From the NCBI GenBank assembly GCA_020161845.1, contig JAIUNK010000038.1, forward strand, positions 1 through 36,994: a DNA stretch of 36,994 nt, written 5' to 3'. A program made the position numbers and the translations under genes. Source of the DNA: Actinomycetota bacterium. Its GTDB lineage: Bacteria; Actinomycetota; Actinomycetes; Actinomycetales; Dermatophilaceae. Shown in pieces: positions 16,385 through 24,902 of this stretch (positions are counted from its first letter, which is position 1; every line of letters begins with the position of its first letter). The notes below the pieces were generated by a model. It saw only the letters and a list, made by a program, of their open reading frames with translations. It was not told where the DNA came from and made no database searches.

Positions 16385-17410
16385 ATGGGAGCCATGCCGG
16401 GTGTCACTATGACGATGGTCGCGCGCGACGCCGGTGTATCGGTGAGCACCGTGTCGCACGTGATCAACGGGACGCGTCCGGTCAACCCCGATACGCGGCG
16501 CCAGGTGCTGGCGTCGATGGAACGCCTCGGCTTCCGCCATCGGCCGGTGACCGGGTCCCTGGCGGCCGGCTCGACCCTGACGATCGGGCTCGCGCTGTCG
16601 GCCTCGGTCAACCCCGCGCTGCGCGAACTCGTCGACGGGGTGGAGGCGGAGGCCTCCCGGCGTGGGGTGCAGATGATCCTCGCCGACACGCACGACGACG
16701 CCGAGCACGAGGCCAAGGTCGTGGCCCGGCTGCTCGCCCACCACGTGCACGGGCTGCTGGTGGTCCCGTCCGTGGATTGGCAGGACGGCGCGCTTCGCCT
16801 GATCCGGGAGCGGTCCGTGCCCCTGGTCGTCATCGACCGGCTGCAGGACATCCGCGCCGACCAGGTGGGCGTCGAAAACGAGGCCGCGGCCATCTCCCTG
16901 GTCGACCACCTGCTGCAGCGCGGTCACACCCGAGTGGCCTACGTGGGGGGACCGCACGGTCAGGCCACCTTCCGGGAGCGCAGGTCCGGCTACCAGGAGG
17001 CGCATCGCCGCCGCGGACTCGCCGTCGATCCCGACCTGGTGATCGAGGACAGCGTCAGCGAGGACACGGCACGCCGTGCCGTGGCCGCCCTGCTCGCCGG
17101 GCCCCAGCCGCCGACCGGCCTGTTCACCGCCGGTTATGCGGCGACGCTCGGCGCCCTGCGCGCGGCCCGCAGCGCCGGCATCGCGGTGCCCGGCGACCTC
17201 GCCATGGTCTGCTTCGACGAGGTGCCCTGGTCGGGCATCGTGGACCCCACCATGACGGCGCTCGCCCAGCCGTGGTTCGCGATCGGCGCCCGGGCCGTGC
17301 AGATGCTGATCCGGCGGATGAACACCCCGGACGCGCCCGTGCAGTCGTTGCGCCTGGCCGGCGAGGTGGTGCATCGGCGCAGCTGCGGGTGCGAGGGGTC
17401 TGGCCGCTGA
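16385..17410 (+). CDS. LacI-family transcriptional regulator
   Basis: The 341-residue protein has an N-terminal LacI helix-turn-helix (MVARDAGVSVSTVSHVINGT, then RPVNPDTRRQVLASMERLGF). A hinge and a periplasmic-binding-protein-like sensor domain follow (GLLVVPSVDWQDGALRLIRE; RGHTRVAYVGGPHGQATFRE; LAMVCFDEVPWSGIVDPTMT). The family usually binds a sugar or nucleoside and represses nearby catabolic genes. No sugar transport or catabolic operon is adjacent, so the target is not apparent. ATGs at 16385, 16394 and 16409 compete and none has a well-spaced ribosome binding site. MPGVTMTMV at 16394 fits the usual N-terminal length best. Confidence 0.9.
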   Translation: MGAMPGVTMTMVARDAGVSVSTVSHVINGTRPVNPDTRRQVLASMERLGFRHRPVTGSLAAGSTLTIGLALSASVNPALRELVDGVEAEASRRGVQMILADTHDDAEHEAKVVARLLAHHVHGLLVVPSVDWQDGALRLIRERSVPLVVIDRLQDIRADQVGVENEAAAISLVDHLLQRGHTRVAYVGGPHGQATFRERRSGYQEAHRRRGLAVDPDLVIEDSVSEDTARRAVAALLAGPQPPTGLFTAGYAATLGALRAARSAGIAVPGDLAMVCFDEVPWSGIVDPTMTALAQPWFAIGARAVQMLIRRMNTPDAPVQSLRLAGEVVHRRSCGCEGSGR

Positions 17411-17650
17411 CGACATCCCCGGATGCCGCTCCCCGTTGGGCGGCCCAAAGAATCTGGGCGCTCGACCTGTTCGGCCCGAAGGGGCCCGTGCTACCGTGAA
17501 GCTTGGTTGCTTAGCGGTTCCTCGTAGCAAACCGGGCAGATCTGATCGGTCCGGGTGGGCATGTCCCGCGGTGTCGGGGGTGCGTCGCAGCCAGGTGCGC
17601 ACGTTCCCGTGTCGCGCCGACGGCCTCACAGATAGAGAGTTGTATTTCGC

Positions 17651-17854
17651 ATGGCTCAGGGCACCGTGAAGTGGTTCAACGCCGAAAAGGGCTTCGGTTT
17701 CATTGCTCAGGACGGCGGCGGCCCCGACGTCTTCGTTCACTACACCGCCATCCAGACGAGCGGCTACCGCTCGCTCGACGAGGCGCAGCGAGTCGAGTTC
17801 GAGGTGACGCAGGGCCCGAAGGGTCCGCAGGCGGACAACGTCCGTCCGCTCTGA
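17651..17854 (+). CDS. Cold-shock domain protein CspA-type
   Basis: This is a 67-residue single cold-shock domain with both RNA-binding motifs, KGFGFI (RNP1) and VFVHYT (RNP2), starting [20 protein letters not shown]. It binds single-stranded nucleic acid and melts RNA structure. The gene is alone, with roughly 150 bases of upstream sequence that could be a long 5' leader, as is usual for cold-shock genes, and with a very strong terminator 22 bases downstream. Codon use is strongly biased to favoured codons, consistent with high expression. Confidence 0.95.
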   Translation: MAQGTVKWFNAEKGFGFIAQDGGGPDVFVHYTAIQTSGYRSLDEAQRVEFEVTQGPKGPQADNVRPL

Positions 17855-17875
17855 GCGTCCCCACTCTTCAGACTT

Positions 17876-17912
17876 CGAGAAGGACCCCCGGGATCCCCGG
17901 GGGTCCTTCTCG
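17876..17912 (+). terminator. Rho-independent terminator of the cold-shock gene
   Basis: CGAGAAGGACCCCCGGG is followed by a three-base loop and its perfect 17-base complement, giving one of the most stable hairpins in the window. It lies 22 bases after the stop codon. A T-rich tail is missing; the TTCT within the stem is followed by GTGTG. Confidence 0.9.
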
Positions 17913-18000
17913 TGTGCCGGTGCCCACCCCCTCATGTGCCGGTGCTGACCCCGTCGTGTGCCGGTGCTGACCCCGTCGTGTGCCGGTGCGGACCGCTCGT
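17913..18000 (+). repeat. 22-bp tandem repeat, four copies
   Basis: Copies start at 17913, 17935, 17957 and 17979, each opening TGTGCCGGTGC. The middle two are identical (with TGACCCCGTCG), and the outer two vary at two to four positions. The array fills the space between the cold-shock terminator and the tRNA-Ser(GCU) region. Confidence 0.9.
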
Positions 18001-18101
18001 GAGTGGCGGCGCCGTCACCGCTGGCGCGCTTTTGTCTTGCGCTGGTCCGAACGGGTAACCTTGCCACGACCTCGACGGCCCCGCGCGGGCCGTCGACGCG
18101 T

Positions 18102-18195
18102 GGAGGCGTCGCCTAGTCCGGTCTATGGCGCCCGCCTGCTAAGCGGGTTTGGGGGTTATACCCCATCGAGGGTTCAAATCCCTCCGCCTCCGCCA
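18102..18195 (+). tRNA. tRNA-Ser(GCU)
   Basis: A class II tRNA with acceptor GGAGGCG/CGCCTCC and anticodon stem-loop CCCGC-CTGCTAA-GCGGG (anticodon GCT). It has a long variable arm (TTGGGGGTTATACCCCA), T-loop TTCAAAT, discriminator G at 18192 and encoded CCA at 18193-18195. Confidence 0.96.
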
Positions 18196-18201
18196 CGCGC
18201 G

Positions 18202-18236
18202 AAAGACCCGGCACCGCCTCAGGTGCCGGGTCTTTT
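18202..18236 (+). terminator. Rho-independent terminator after tRNA-Ser(GCU)
   Basis: AAAGACCCGGCACC and GGTGCCGGGTCTTTT form a 13-14 bp perfect stem with a six-base loop ending in four T residues. It is seven bases beyond the encoded CCA. Confidence 0.92.
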
Positions 18237-18274
18237 CGTGGCGATCAGCCCCCTCGGCGCGGGACTGTCGGCCC

Positions 18275-18380
18275 GCGACGTACAGTACTCCGCCTCACGC
18301 CGGCAGCCGTTTTCATCGCTGCAGGTCAGGAGATCGACCGTTGCGGCGCAGGGGCCCAGAAGGGCGGTACTGTACGTCGC
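18275..18380. repeat. 14-bp perfect inverted repeat with 78-bp spacer
   Basis: GCGACGTACAGTAC (18275-18288) pairs exactly with GTACTGTACGTCGC (18367-18380), and a few outer bases (CCGCC/GGCGG) extend it. Each arm contains its own near-palindrome GTACnGTAC. It lies between the tRNA-Ser(GCU) terminator and the end of the convergent GT39 gene, so it could be a stem at the 3' end of the GT39 transcript or a binding-site pair. Confidence 0.75.
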
Positions 18381-18432
18381 CAGCCGGCTGACTCGGTGCG
18401 TGGGCCTGGGGACTCCTCGAGGCGCGGCCCGG

Positions 18433-20562
18433 TCAGGACGTCGGGTTCGTCAGCGGCTTGGTCAGGTCGAAGAACGTCTGCCCGCCGATGCTGACCTGGG
18501 CGTAGTTGGCCTCCACCCAGGCCGAGATCTGTGCCGCGGCGTTGCTGCCGCCGTTCTGGCGCCCGCCCATCCCGCCACCGGCGCGGAAGTAGTGGATCTG
18601 ACCGGCCCGGACGTAGTCCTGGAACTGCGCCAGCGTCGGGCTGGGGTCCGAGCCGTTGAAGCCGCCGATGGGCATGACCGGTTCGCCGGTGCCGAGCTGC
18701 AGGCCGGCCGCGTTCTGGGAGCCGATCGTGGCGGCGACCCAGCGGTACTTGGCAGCGTCGGCCTGCATGGCCTGGACGACGGCGCGGTCCGGCACGCTCG
18801 CGTCGAGGAGCCCGCCCCCGCCGCCGGGGGCCTGTGTGCCGGCGGGGAATTGCGCCGCGCCGGGCAGCAGCGCCCCGCCGGGGAATCGCGCCCCGCCGGG
18901 GAATTGCGCCCCGCCGGGGGCGCCCCGGCCGCCGAAGCCCCCCGGACCCCCCATCCCGGCCCCCGCCGGTCCGGCCGTGACGATCGAGCCGGTGTGCTGC
19001 GTCGCCACGGTGGAGGCCGCGTAAGCCGCCGGCCCCGCGAGCGTCGCGACGACGGCCGTGCCCGCGACGATCGGCACGACTCGGGCGTGGATCCGGTCGT
19101 GCACCAAGAGCAGCAGCGCGGTCGCCAGGCCCACGGTCAGCACCGCGTACCGCAGCGGCCCGTAGGCGACGCCGGCCACCCGGGTCAGCAGCACGAAGCC
19201 CCAGCTCGCGGCGGCCGCGGTGCCGACGGCCAGAGCGGCCGTCCACAGCCACGAGTCGCGCCGTCGCCAGCCGATCCCGGCGCCCAGGCCCACGAGCGCG
19301 GCGATGCCGGGGGCCAGCGCGACCGTGTAGTAGTCGTGATAGATCCCGGCCATGAAGCTGAACACCAGGGTGGTCACCACGGTCCAGCCGCCCCAGACGA
19401 GGAGGGCGGCGCGCAGGGGATCGGTACGTCGAGCGCGGGCGGTCGCCACCAGCCCGACGACGAGGAAGATCAGGGCCGTCGGAAGGAACCAGCTGACGTG
19501 CCCGCCGGAGACGCCGGCGAACATCCGGAACAGGCCGGTCGAGCCCCACATGCCGCCACCCGCAGCTCCGGCCGGAGCCCCGCCGGGCGGCCCGCCGCCC
19601 ACCGAGCCGACTTCGTTGCCGTTGATGCGGCCGAAGCCGTTGTACCCGAAGGTCAGCTCGAGGAAGGAGTTGTTCTGGCTGCCACCGACGTACGGACGCA
19701 TCGACGCCGGCAGCAACTCGACGATCGCGACCCACCAGCCGCCGGTGAGCACCATCGCGCTCAGCCCGGCCAGGGCACCGAACAGCCGGCGGCCCAGGGA
19801 TCCGGGCGCGACGCAGAGGTAGACCAGGCCGAGCACCGGGACCAGCAGGAACGCCTGGAGTGTCTTGGTCAGGAACGCCAGCCCGAGGAACACCCCGACC
19901 AGCGCGAACCAGCGCACGCTCGACATGCCCCAGCGGCCCGCGCGCGACGGCTCCGGCTCGATAGCGCGCAGCGTCGCCCAGGCGGCGGCGACGAGCAGGA
20001 GCGTCAGCAGCGCGTCGGGGTTATTGAACCGGAACATCAGCACGGCCACCGGGGTCAGGGCGAGCACCGCCCCGGCGATGAGCGCGCCGCCGTGCCCGGC
20101 GTACCGGCGCACGCTGCGGTAGAGCAGCCCCACCGCGGCGACGCCCATCAGCACCTCGGGGACGAGCAGGGCCCACGTGGAGAGCCCGAACAGCCGCACC
20201 GACGCAGCCATCACCCACAGCGCCGCCGGGGGCTTGTCGACGGTGATCGAGTTGCCGGCGTCGGAGGAGCCGAAGAAGAAGGCGGTCCAGTCGACGGAGC
20301 CCGCCTGTGCGGCGGCCGAATAGAACGAGTTGGCGTAGCCGTTCGCGCCCAGCCCGTAGAGGTAGAGGCCGAGGGTCGCCAGCAGCAAGGCGACGTAGCC
20401 GAGCTGCTCGGATCGGGGCCAGGCGCGGAACCCGCGGCGGTCGATCGGCCCCGCCACGTCGGCCCCGGAGTTGGCGCCGGCCCCGGAATCGGGGATGGCG
20501 CCTGGTGTGACGCCTGCTTTGGCGCCCGGTGTGGCTTGCGGGTCGGTGACGGTGACGCTCAT
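18433..20562 (-). CDS. GT39-family membrane glycosyltransferase (ArnT/PMT-like)
   Basis: The 709-residue polytopic protein has about eleven membrane helices. It shows the GT39/ArnT-type motif ITVDKPPAALWVMAASVRLF, in which the DKPP loop helps bind the lipid-linked donor. Such enzymes move a sugar from a polyprenyl-phosphate donor to protein or lipid outside the membrane. A 45-residue Gly/Ala/Pro-rich N-terminal region and a large outside C-terminal domain flank the helices. The latter has a 24-bp DNA repeat encoding GGAQFPGGARFPGG (around 18845-18925). The ATG at 20562 has a GAGGG ribosome binding site. It follows the histidine kinase by 65 bases on the same strand, so the kinase/regulator pair probably controls this surface modification. 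Confidence 0.82.
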   Translation of the reverse strand: MSVTVTDPQATPGAKAGVTPGAIPDSGAGANSGADVAGPIDRRGFRAWPRSEQLGYVALLLATLGLYLYGLGANGYANSFYSAAAQAGSVDWTAFFFGSSDAGNSITVDKPPAALWVMAASVRLFGLSTWALLVPEVLMGVAAVGLLYRSVRRYAGHGGALIAGAVLALTPVAVLMFRFNNPDALLTLLLVAAAWATLRAIEPEPSRAGRWGMSSVRWFALVGVFLGLAFLTKTLQAFLLVPVLGLVYLCVAPGSLGRRLFGALAGLSAMVLTGGWWVAIVELLPASMRPYVGGSQNNSFLELTFGYNGFGRINGNEVGSVGGGPPGGAPAGAAGGGMWGSTGLFRMFAGVSGGHVSWFLPTALIFLVVGLVATARARRTDPLRAALLVWGGWTVVTTLVFSFMAGIYHDYYTVALAPGIAALVGLGAGIGWRRRDSWLWTAALAVGTAAAASWGFVLLTRVAGVAYGPLRYAVLTVGLATALLLLVHDRIHARVVPIVAGTAVVATLAGPAAYAASTVATQHTGSIVTAGPAGAGMGGPGGFGGRGAPGGAQFPGGARFPGGALLPGAAQFPAGTQAPGGGGGLLDASVPDRAVVQAMQADAAKYRWVAATIGSQNAAGLQLGTGEPVMPIGGFNGSDPSPTLAQFQDYVRAGQIHYFRAGGGMGGRQNGGSNAAAQISAWVEANYAQVSIGGQTFFDLTKPLTNPTS

Positions 20563-20627
20563 GCCCTCACGGTCGGCAGCATCGCTGTGGGGGAGCTGTG
20601 TGGGCACTGTCGCGGCACGATGACCGG

Positions 20628-22100
20628 TCAGGCCAACGGAAGGCGGACCGTGAAGACCGTGCGGCCGGAGCGGCTCTGCACGTCGACGCTGCCGCGGTGC
20701 GCCGCGACGACCGCATCGACGATGGACAGCCCCAGGCCCGTCGAGGGGGTCGGGGTGCCGTTCGCGGCGACGCGCGCCCGCGCCTCGTCGCCCCGGGCGA
20801 ACCGGGTGAAGATGCGGGGGAGCAGCTCCTCCGGAATGCCGGGGCCGTCGTCGGTCACGGTGAGGACGGCGTGCCCGCCCTCGGCCCGGACCCGGGCGAC
20901 GACGGTGGTACCCGCCGGGGTATGCGTCCGGGCGTTGGCCAGCAGGTTCACCACGACCTGGGTGAGTCGGGCCGAGTCGCCGACGGTCTCGACCGCCTCC
21001 TCGGGCAGGTCGAGCTGCCACGTGTGCTCGGGCCCGGCGGCGTGCGCATCGCTGACCGCGTCGATGACGAGCATCGTCAGATCGACGGGCTCGTGCGCCA
21101 GCTCGCGACCGGCGTCGAGCCGGGCCAGCAGCAGCAGATCCTCGACGAGATGCGCCATCCGCTCGGATTCGGAGTCGATGCGGGTGAGCGCGTGCGAGAT
21201 GCCCTCCGGCACCGGATCAGTCTCGCGGCGGGACAGCTCGGCGTACCCGCGGATCGACGCCAACGGGGTCCGCAGCTCGTGGCTGGCGTCCGCGACGAAC
21301 TGGCGCAGCTGGGTCTCGCTCCGGTGCCGCGCCCGCAACGAGCTGTCGACGTGATCGAGCAGCTCGTTGAGCGCGGCGCCGACCTGACCGACCTCGGTGC
21401 GGGTGTCGGTGTCCCGCGCCGCGACGCGTTCAGGGATCTGGACGGCGCCACTGGCCAACGGCGTCCGGGACACCCGCCCCGCGATGGAGGCGACCCGCTC
21501 CAGCGGGCGCAGACTCGCCCGGATCAGCCAGGCGGCTCCGCCGGCGAGTACGAGGATCCCCAGGGCGGCGCCGGTGGCGGTCACCACCACGATGCCGTTC
21601 AGGGTGTCCTCGACCGGTTTCATCGGCAACCCCGAGATCACGGTGCCCCCGCTGCGGTCGGTGCGGATCAGGCGGTAGGAGCCGAGCTGGTCGCCCAGGT
21701 TGACCGTGCTCGGGCGATCGGACAGGTTGGCCGCCAGCAGGGCGTTGATCGTCGCGATGCTGGCCGTGCTGTCGTCGATCCGCTTGTTGTCCGTGGTGAA
21801 CGCCACGAACCGGTCGGGTAGGCCGCCGCGCATGTCGAGATAGAGGAAGTCACCGCCGATGCCAGGTCCGGGCGCCGCACGTCCCTCGCCGCGGCCGGGA
21901 CCGCGGACGCCGTCATCGGTGGCCCGGTTCACGGTCTGGGTGACGCGCCGGTCCAGCTGGTCCGAGAGGGTTTGCTGGGTGACCAGCACCGTCATGACGC
22001 CGGTGGCGATCGTGACGAGGATGAAGAGCAGCACGATGGACAGGACCAACTTGCGGCGCAGGGACATGACACCCAGGATCCCTCGCACGCGCGTCGACAT
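20628..22100 (-). CDS. HAMP-domain sensor histidine kinase
   Basis: The 490-residue kinase has two membrane helices (about residues 15-40 and 165-190). These enclose an outside domain of about 125 residues, and a HAMP segment (IRASLRPLERVASIAGRVSR) follows. The phospho-acceptor His is in FVADASHELRTPLASIRGY. The ATP-binding boxes are N (NLLANARTHTP), G1 (TDDGPGIPEE) and G2 (TGLGLSIVDAV). It is an OmpR-type partner kinase. A second start, MSLRRKLVLSIV at 22067, is as plausible as the one given. The cognate response regulator lies at 23513 on the same strand, but a secreted-protein gene on the other strand separates them, which is unusual. Confidence 0.93.
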   Translation of the reverse strand: MSTRVRGILGVMSLRRKLVLSIVLLFILVTIATGVMTVLVTQQTLSDQLDRRVTQTVNRATDDGVRGPGRGEGRAAPGPGIGGDFLYLDMRGGLPDRFVAFTTDNKRIDDSTASIATINALLAANLSDRPSTVNLGDQLGSYRLIRTDRSGGTVISGLPMKPVEDTLNGIVVVTATGAALGILVLAGGAAWLIRASLRPLERVASIAGRVSRTPLASGAVQIPERVAARDTDTRTEVGQVGAALNELLDHVDSSLRARHRSETQLRQFVADASHELRTPLASIRGYAELSRRETDPVPEGISHALTRIDSESERMAHLVEDLLLLARLDAGRELAHEPVDLTMLVIDAVSDAHAAGPEHTWQLDLPEEAVETVGDSARLTQVVVNLLANARTHTPAGTTVVARVRAEGGHAVLTVTDDGPGIPEELLPRIFTRFARGDEARARVAANGTPTPSTGLGLSIVDAVVAAHRGSVDVQSRSGRTVFTVRLPLA

Positions 22101-22310
22101 GGTTTCAGCACACGCCGTACCGCGGTGTCCCCGCTGTCCTGCGCCTGTGGCCCACCTGTGCAGGCCGGTGTTGTATCTGTCCGGGCAGCCCGGCGCAGGT
22201 CGACGTCATGGACGAATCTGGTTGACGCTGCTTACTGTTGAGTTCTGGGCGGGTCCCCGGTCGACAGCATCGGCGACAGGTGGCGCCGTCCAGGGGCAAG
22301 GGGTGTCGCC

Positions 22311-23485
22311 GTGTCTGCCGCTGATCCGTCTTGTACCCGCCATCCGCGCCGCCGCCTGCTCCCGACGGCTGTCGCAGTCGCCGCGCTGGCCGTCCCGGTC
22401 GCGGCAGCCCCCACAGCGGCGAGCACGCCGACCGCCACCGCCAGCCCCTCCGCGGCAGTGCCGGGCCCGCAATCGTCGTACGGCCTCGACGACCCGACGC
22501 AGCCCGTGGCCTCGGCCAAAGCCGCCGCCAAGAGCCTGCCGTACCGCCTCGTCGCGCGGACGGCAGCGGCGGCTATCTGACCAGCGCGGCCGGTGGTGCG
22601 GTGGCGCTGAACACCCCGGTGGACCACTGCCCGGACGGGGTGCCGCAGGACTGGCAGCCCACCGCCATCGGGCCCTCCGGGGTCACGCTCGGCCATCTGA
22701 CCTGCGCGGTCAGCCTGGGGTCGCGGTCGGACACCGAGGTGGTCCGGTGGGCGGCGCCCGCGGCGGTCCCCGCGACGATCGGCGGCGCGCCGGTGATGAG
22801 CGGCGATGCGCACGGCATCGCCGTCAATGCCGCCGGCGCGGCCCTGGTGGTGAGCGAGCGGTGGTTCGCCGAGCCGTCGCTGGTGACGTACGTCGTGGGC
22901 GGTGGTGCGCAGCAGCGCGAGCTGATGCTCGACGCGACGACGCCCGTCGAAGGCTCCGACCTGGCCGACGACGGCACGGTGGTCGGCAGCGTCGTCACCT
23001 GGGACGAGCTCGGCCCGGCGCAGCGACCCGTGATCGCCTCGGCGACGGCCAGCCGGCCGACGCTGCTGCCCTGGCCGGCGGACCAGCCGCTGAGCTACGG
23101 CACGCAGAACGCGCCGCCGCTGCTCATCTCGCCCGATGCGCGGTTGATCGTGCGCAATGTCGCCGGTGGGGCCGGTGCTGCCGGTGGGGCCGGTGGGGCC
23201 GGTGGGGTCTTGGCCTGGGACGCCAAACGCCGCCCGACCATCCTGCGCGGATCGGAAGGGTTCACGGCGTACGACGTCAACGCCCGCCACGAGATTCTCG
23301 GCGGCACGCAGCTGGGCCCGGCGATCTGGCGCAACGGCACGGTGCGGCAGATCGACGTGCGGGGGCTGCCGGCCGGCGCCGCGATCCAGTGGGCCCTGCG
23401 CTTCAACGCGCGCGGCGAGATCGGGGCGCTGCTGCAGCTCAGCGACGGCAGCAAGCGCCCGGTGCTGCTCGTCCCGGCCCGGTGA
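22311..23485 (+). pseudogene. Secreted repeat protein of unknown function, frameshifted
   Basis: A GTG at 22311 with a well-placed AAGGGG site starts a signal peptide (RRRLLPTAVAVAALAVPVAA). That frame stops at 22580. From about 22560 the frame two bases on carries the continuation (DGSGGYLTSAAGGAVALNTP) to 23485. One missing base near 22555-22565 would join them into a protein of about 390 residues. The body has repeated beta-strand-like units (GGAPVMSGDAHGIAVNAAG; DARLIVRNVAGG; YDVNARHEILGGTQLGPAIW) resembling HAF-type or beta-propeller secreted proteins. It also has a 9-bp tandem repeat (five copies, 23162-23206) encoding Gly/Ala. It sits between the response regulator and kinase genes in the opposite direction. 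Confidence 0.7.
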
Positions 23486-23512
23486 CCGCCGCCTCGATCG
23501 CCGGGCGTCGCG

Positions 23513-24238
23513 TCAGGCGGCGGGTTTGAGGACGTAACCCACGCCGCGCATCGTGTGGATCATCGGCTCCCGGCCGGCGTCGATCTTCTTGCGCAGGTAG
23601 GAGATGTAGAGCTCGACGACGTTGGCCTGGCCGCCGAAGTCGTAGTTCCACACCCGGTCCAGGATCTGCGCCTTGCTCAGCACCCGCTTGGGGTTGCGCA
23701 TCAGATAGCGCAGCAGCTCGAATTCCGTCGCGGTCAGGTTGATCTCGGTCCCGCTGCGGGTCACCTCGTGGCTGTCCTCGTCGAGGGTGAGGTCGCCGAC
23801 GACGAGCAGGGAGCTGGTGTCGTCGTTGCTGATGGCGGTACGCCGCATGAGGGCGCGCAGCCGCGCCACGACCTCCTCGAGACTGAACGGCTTGGTGACA
23901 TAATCATCGCCGCCGGCCGTGAGCCCGGCGACCCGGTCCTCGACCGCGTCGCGAGCCGTGAGGAAGAGCACCGGCACGGTGGGGTCCTCGGCTCGCATCC
24001 GGCGCAGCACCTCCATGCCGTCGAAGTCCGGCAACATCATGTCGAGCACGACGGCGTCCGGAGCGAAGTCTTTGGCGGTGCGCACCGCGGTCAGCCCGGT
24101 GCCGGCGGTCTCGACCTGCCACCCCTCGTAGCGCAGCGCCATCCGCAGCAGCTCGGTGATGTTGGCCTCGTCGTCGACGACCAGGACGCGGACGGGGGAT
24201 CCGTCGGGGCGGGTGAGAGTGGGGGCGGAGGTGCTCAT
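23513..24238 (-). CDS. OmpR/PhoB-family response regulator
   Basis: The 241-residue regulator has a receiver domain with the acidic pair in VLVVDDEAN, phospho-acceptor Asp in AVVLDMMLPDFDG, and the conserved Thr and Lys in LFLTARD and YVTKPFS. A winged-helix DNA-binding domain follows (LTATEFELLRYLMRNPKRVL; NVVELYISYLRKKID; IHTMRGVGYVLKP). It pairs with the kinase at 20628, which is on the same strand but 1.4 kb downstream. A small Gln/Pro/Gly-rich membrane protein gene is divergent from it across a 184-base spacer. Confidence 0.95.
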   Translation of the reverse strand: MSTSAPTLTRPDGSPVRVLVVDDEANITELLRMALRYEGWQVETAGTGLTAVRTAKDFAPDAVVLDMMLPDFDGMEVLRRMRAEDPTVPVLFLTARDAVEDRVAGLTAGGDDYVTKPFSLEEVVARLRALMRRTAISNDDTSSLLVVGDLTLDEDSHEVTRSGTEINLTATEFELLRYLMRNPKRVLSKAQILDRVWNYDFGGQANVVELYISYLRKKIDAGREPMIHTMRGVGYVLKPAA

Positions 24239-24422
24239 GACAACGATTGAACGGCAGCGCCCGTGGCGTGCGCTATGGCGTGGCTGTGGCTTTCCTGTGA
24301 GCGCTTCTCAGGCAGGGCATGTGCCCGGCACAGCATCGTCACAGGCTCGCGACCGATGGTGCCGGTGAGCACGTCGTACGGTTGGGCCGCGCACAGCGGC
24401 CCCGTCGAGTCAGGAGCCAGCC

Positions 24423-24830
24423 ATGGAACGGCCCGTCCCGCCATCCTCCCTCGAACCGCCCGCGCCTGGGCTGCCCGGCCGGTCCGAGCCCGGGATCGCG
24501 CCGTCCGCGACCACCCCGGCCGCCACGCCAGCCCGCTGGTCGGGCCGGAAGACGGCGGTGGTCGCCGCCCTGGCGATCGGGTTCGCCACGGCGGCCACGG
24601 CTGCCGCCGCGAGCGTGCTGCCGGCCGGCTCCGGCGCTGGCGGGGAGGGACCGGGAGTCCGCGGCGGGCAGACCCGTCAGCTGCCGAATGGAGCGCCGGG
24701 TCAGGGACGGGGCCAGCGCGGCCAGTTCCCTGGGCGGGGCCAGGACCCGCAGCAGGGTCAGGCGCCGCAGCAGGGTCAGCTTCCGCAGCAGGGCCAGGAC
24801 CCGGCCCAGGGCCAGGCTCCGCGGCGGTAA
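24423..24830 (+). CDS. Small membrane protein with Gln-Gly-Gln repeat tail
   Basis: The 135-residue product has a Pro-rich cytoplasmic start and a single hydrophobic segment (TAVVAALAIGFATAATAAAA). A low-complexity outside tail follows, made of Pro-Gln-Gln-Gly-Gln-type units (QDPQQGQAPQQGQLPQQGQD) from imperfect 15-18 bp DNA repeats around 24735-24825. An AGGAG site precedes the ATG. It is divergent from the response-regulator gene, so it may be a target of that system and act at the envelope. No homologous family is recognised; low-complexity composition makes prediction unreliable. Confidence 0.6.
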   Translation: MERPVPPSSLEPPAPGLPGRSEPGIAPSATTPAATPARWSGRKTAVVAALAIGFATAATAAAASVLPAGSGAGGEGPGVRGGQTRQLPNGAPGQGRGQRGQFPGRGQDPQQGQAPQQGQLPQQGQDPAQGQAPRR

Positions 24831-24902
24831 CCCCGGGCCAGAGCGCTCCCGACCGCGCGAATCACGCCAGCGGTCGGGAGCGGTGACCTCGGCGCCGTAC
24901 GG

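Noticed and set aside
17980-21354. Long plus-strand frame across tRNA-Ser(GCU), GT39 and kinase genes
   Set aside because: It reads through a tRNA gene and terminator and antisense to two clear genes; composition is low-complexity.
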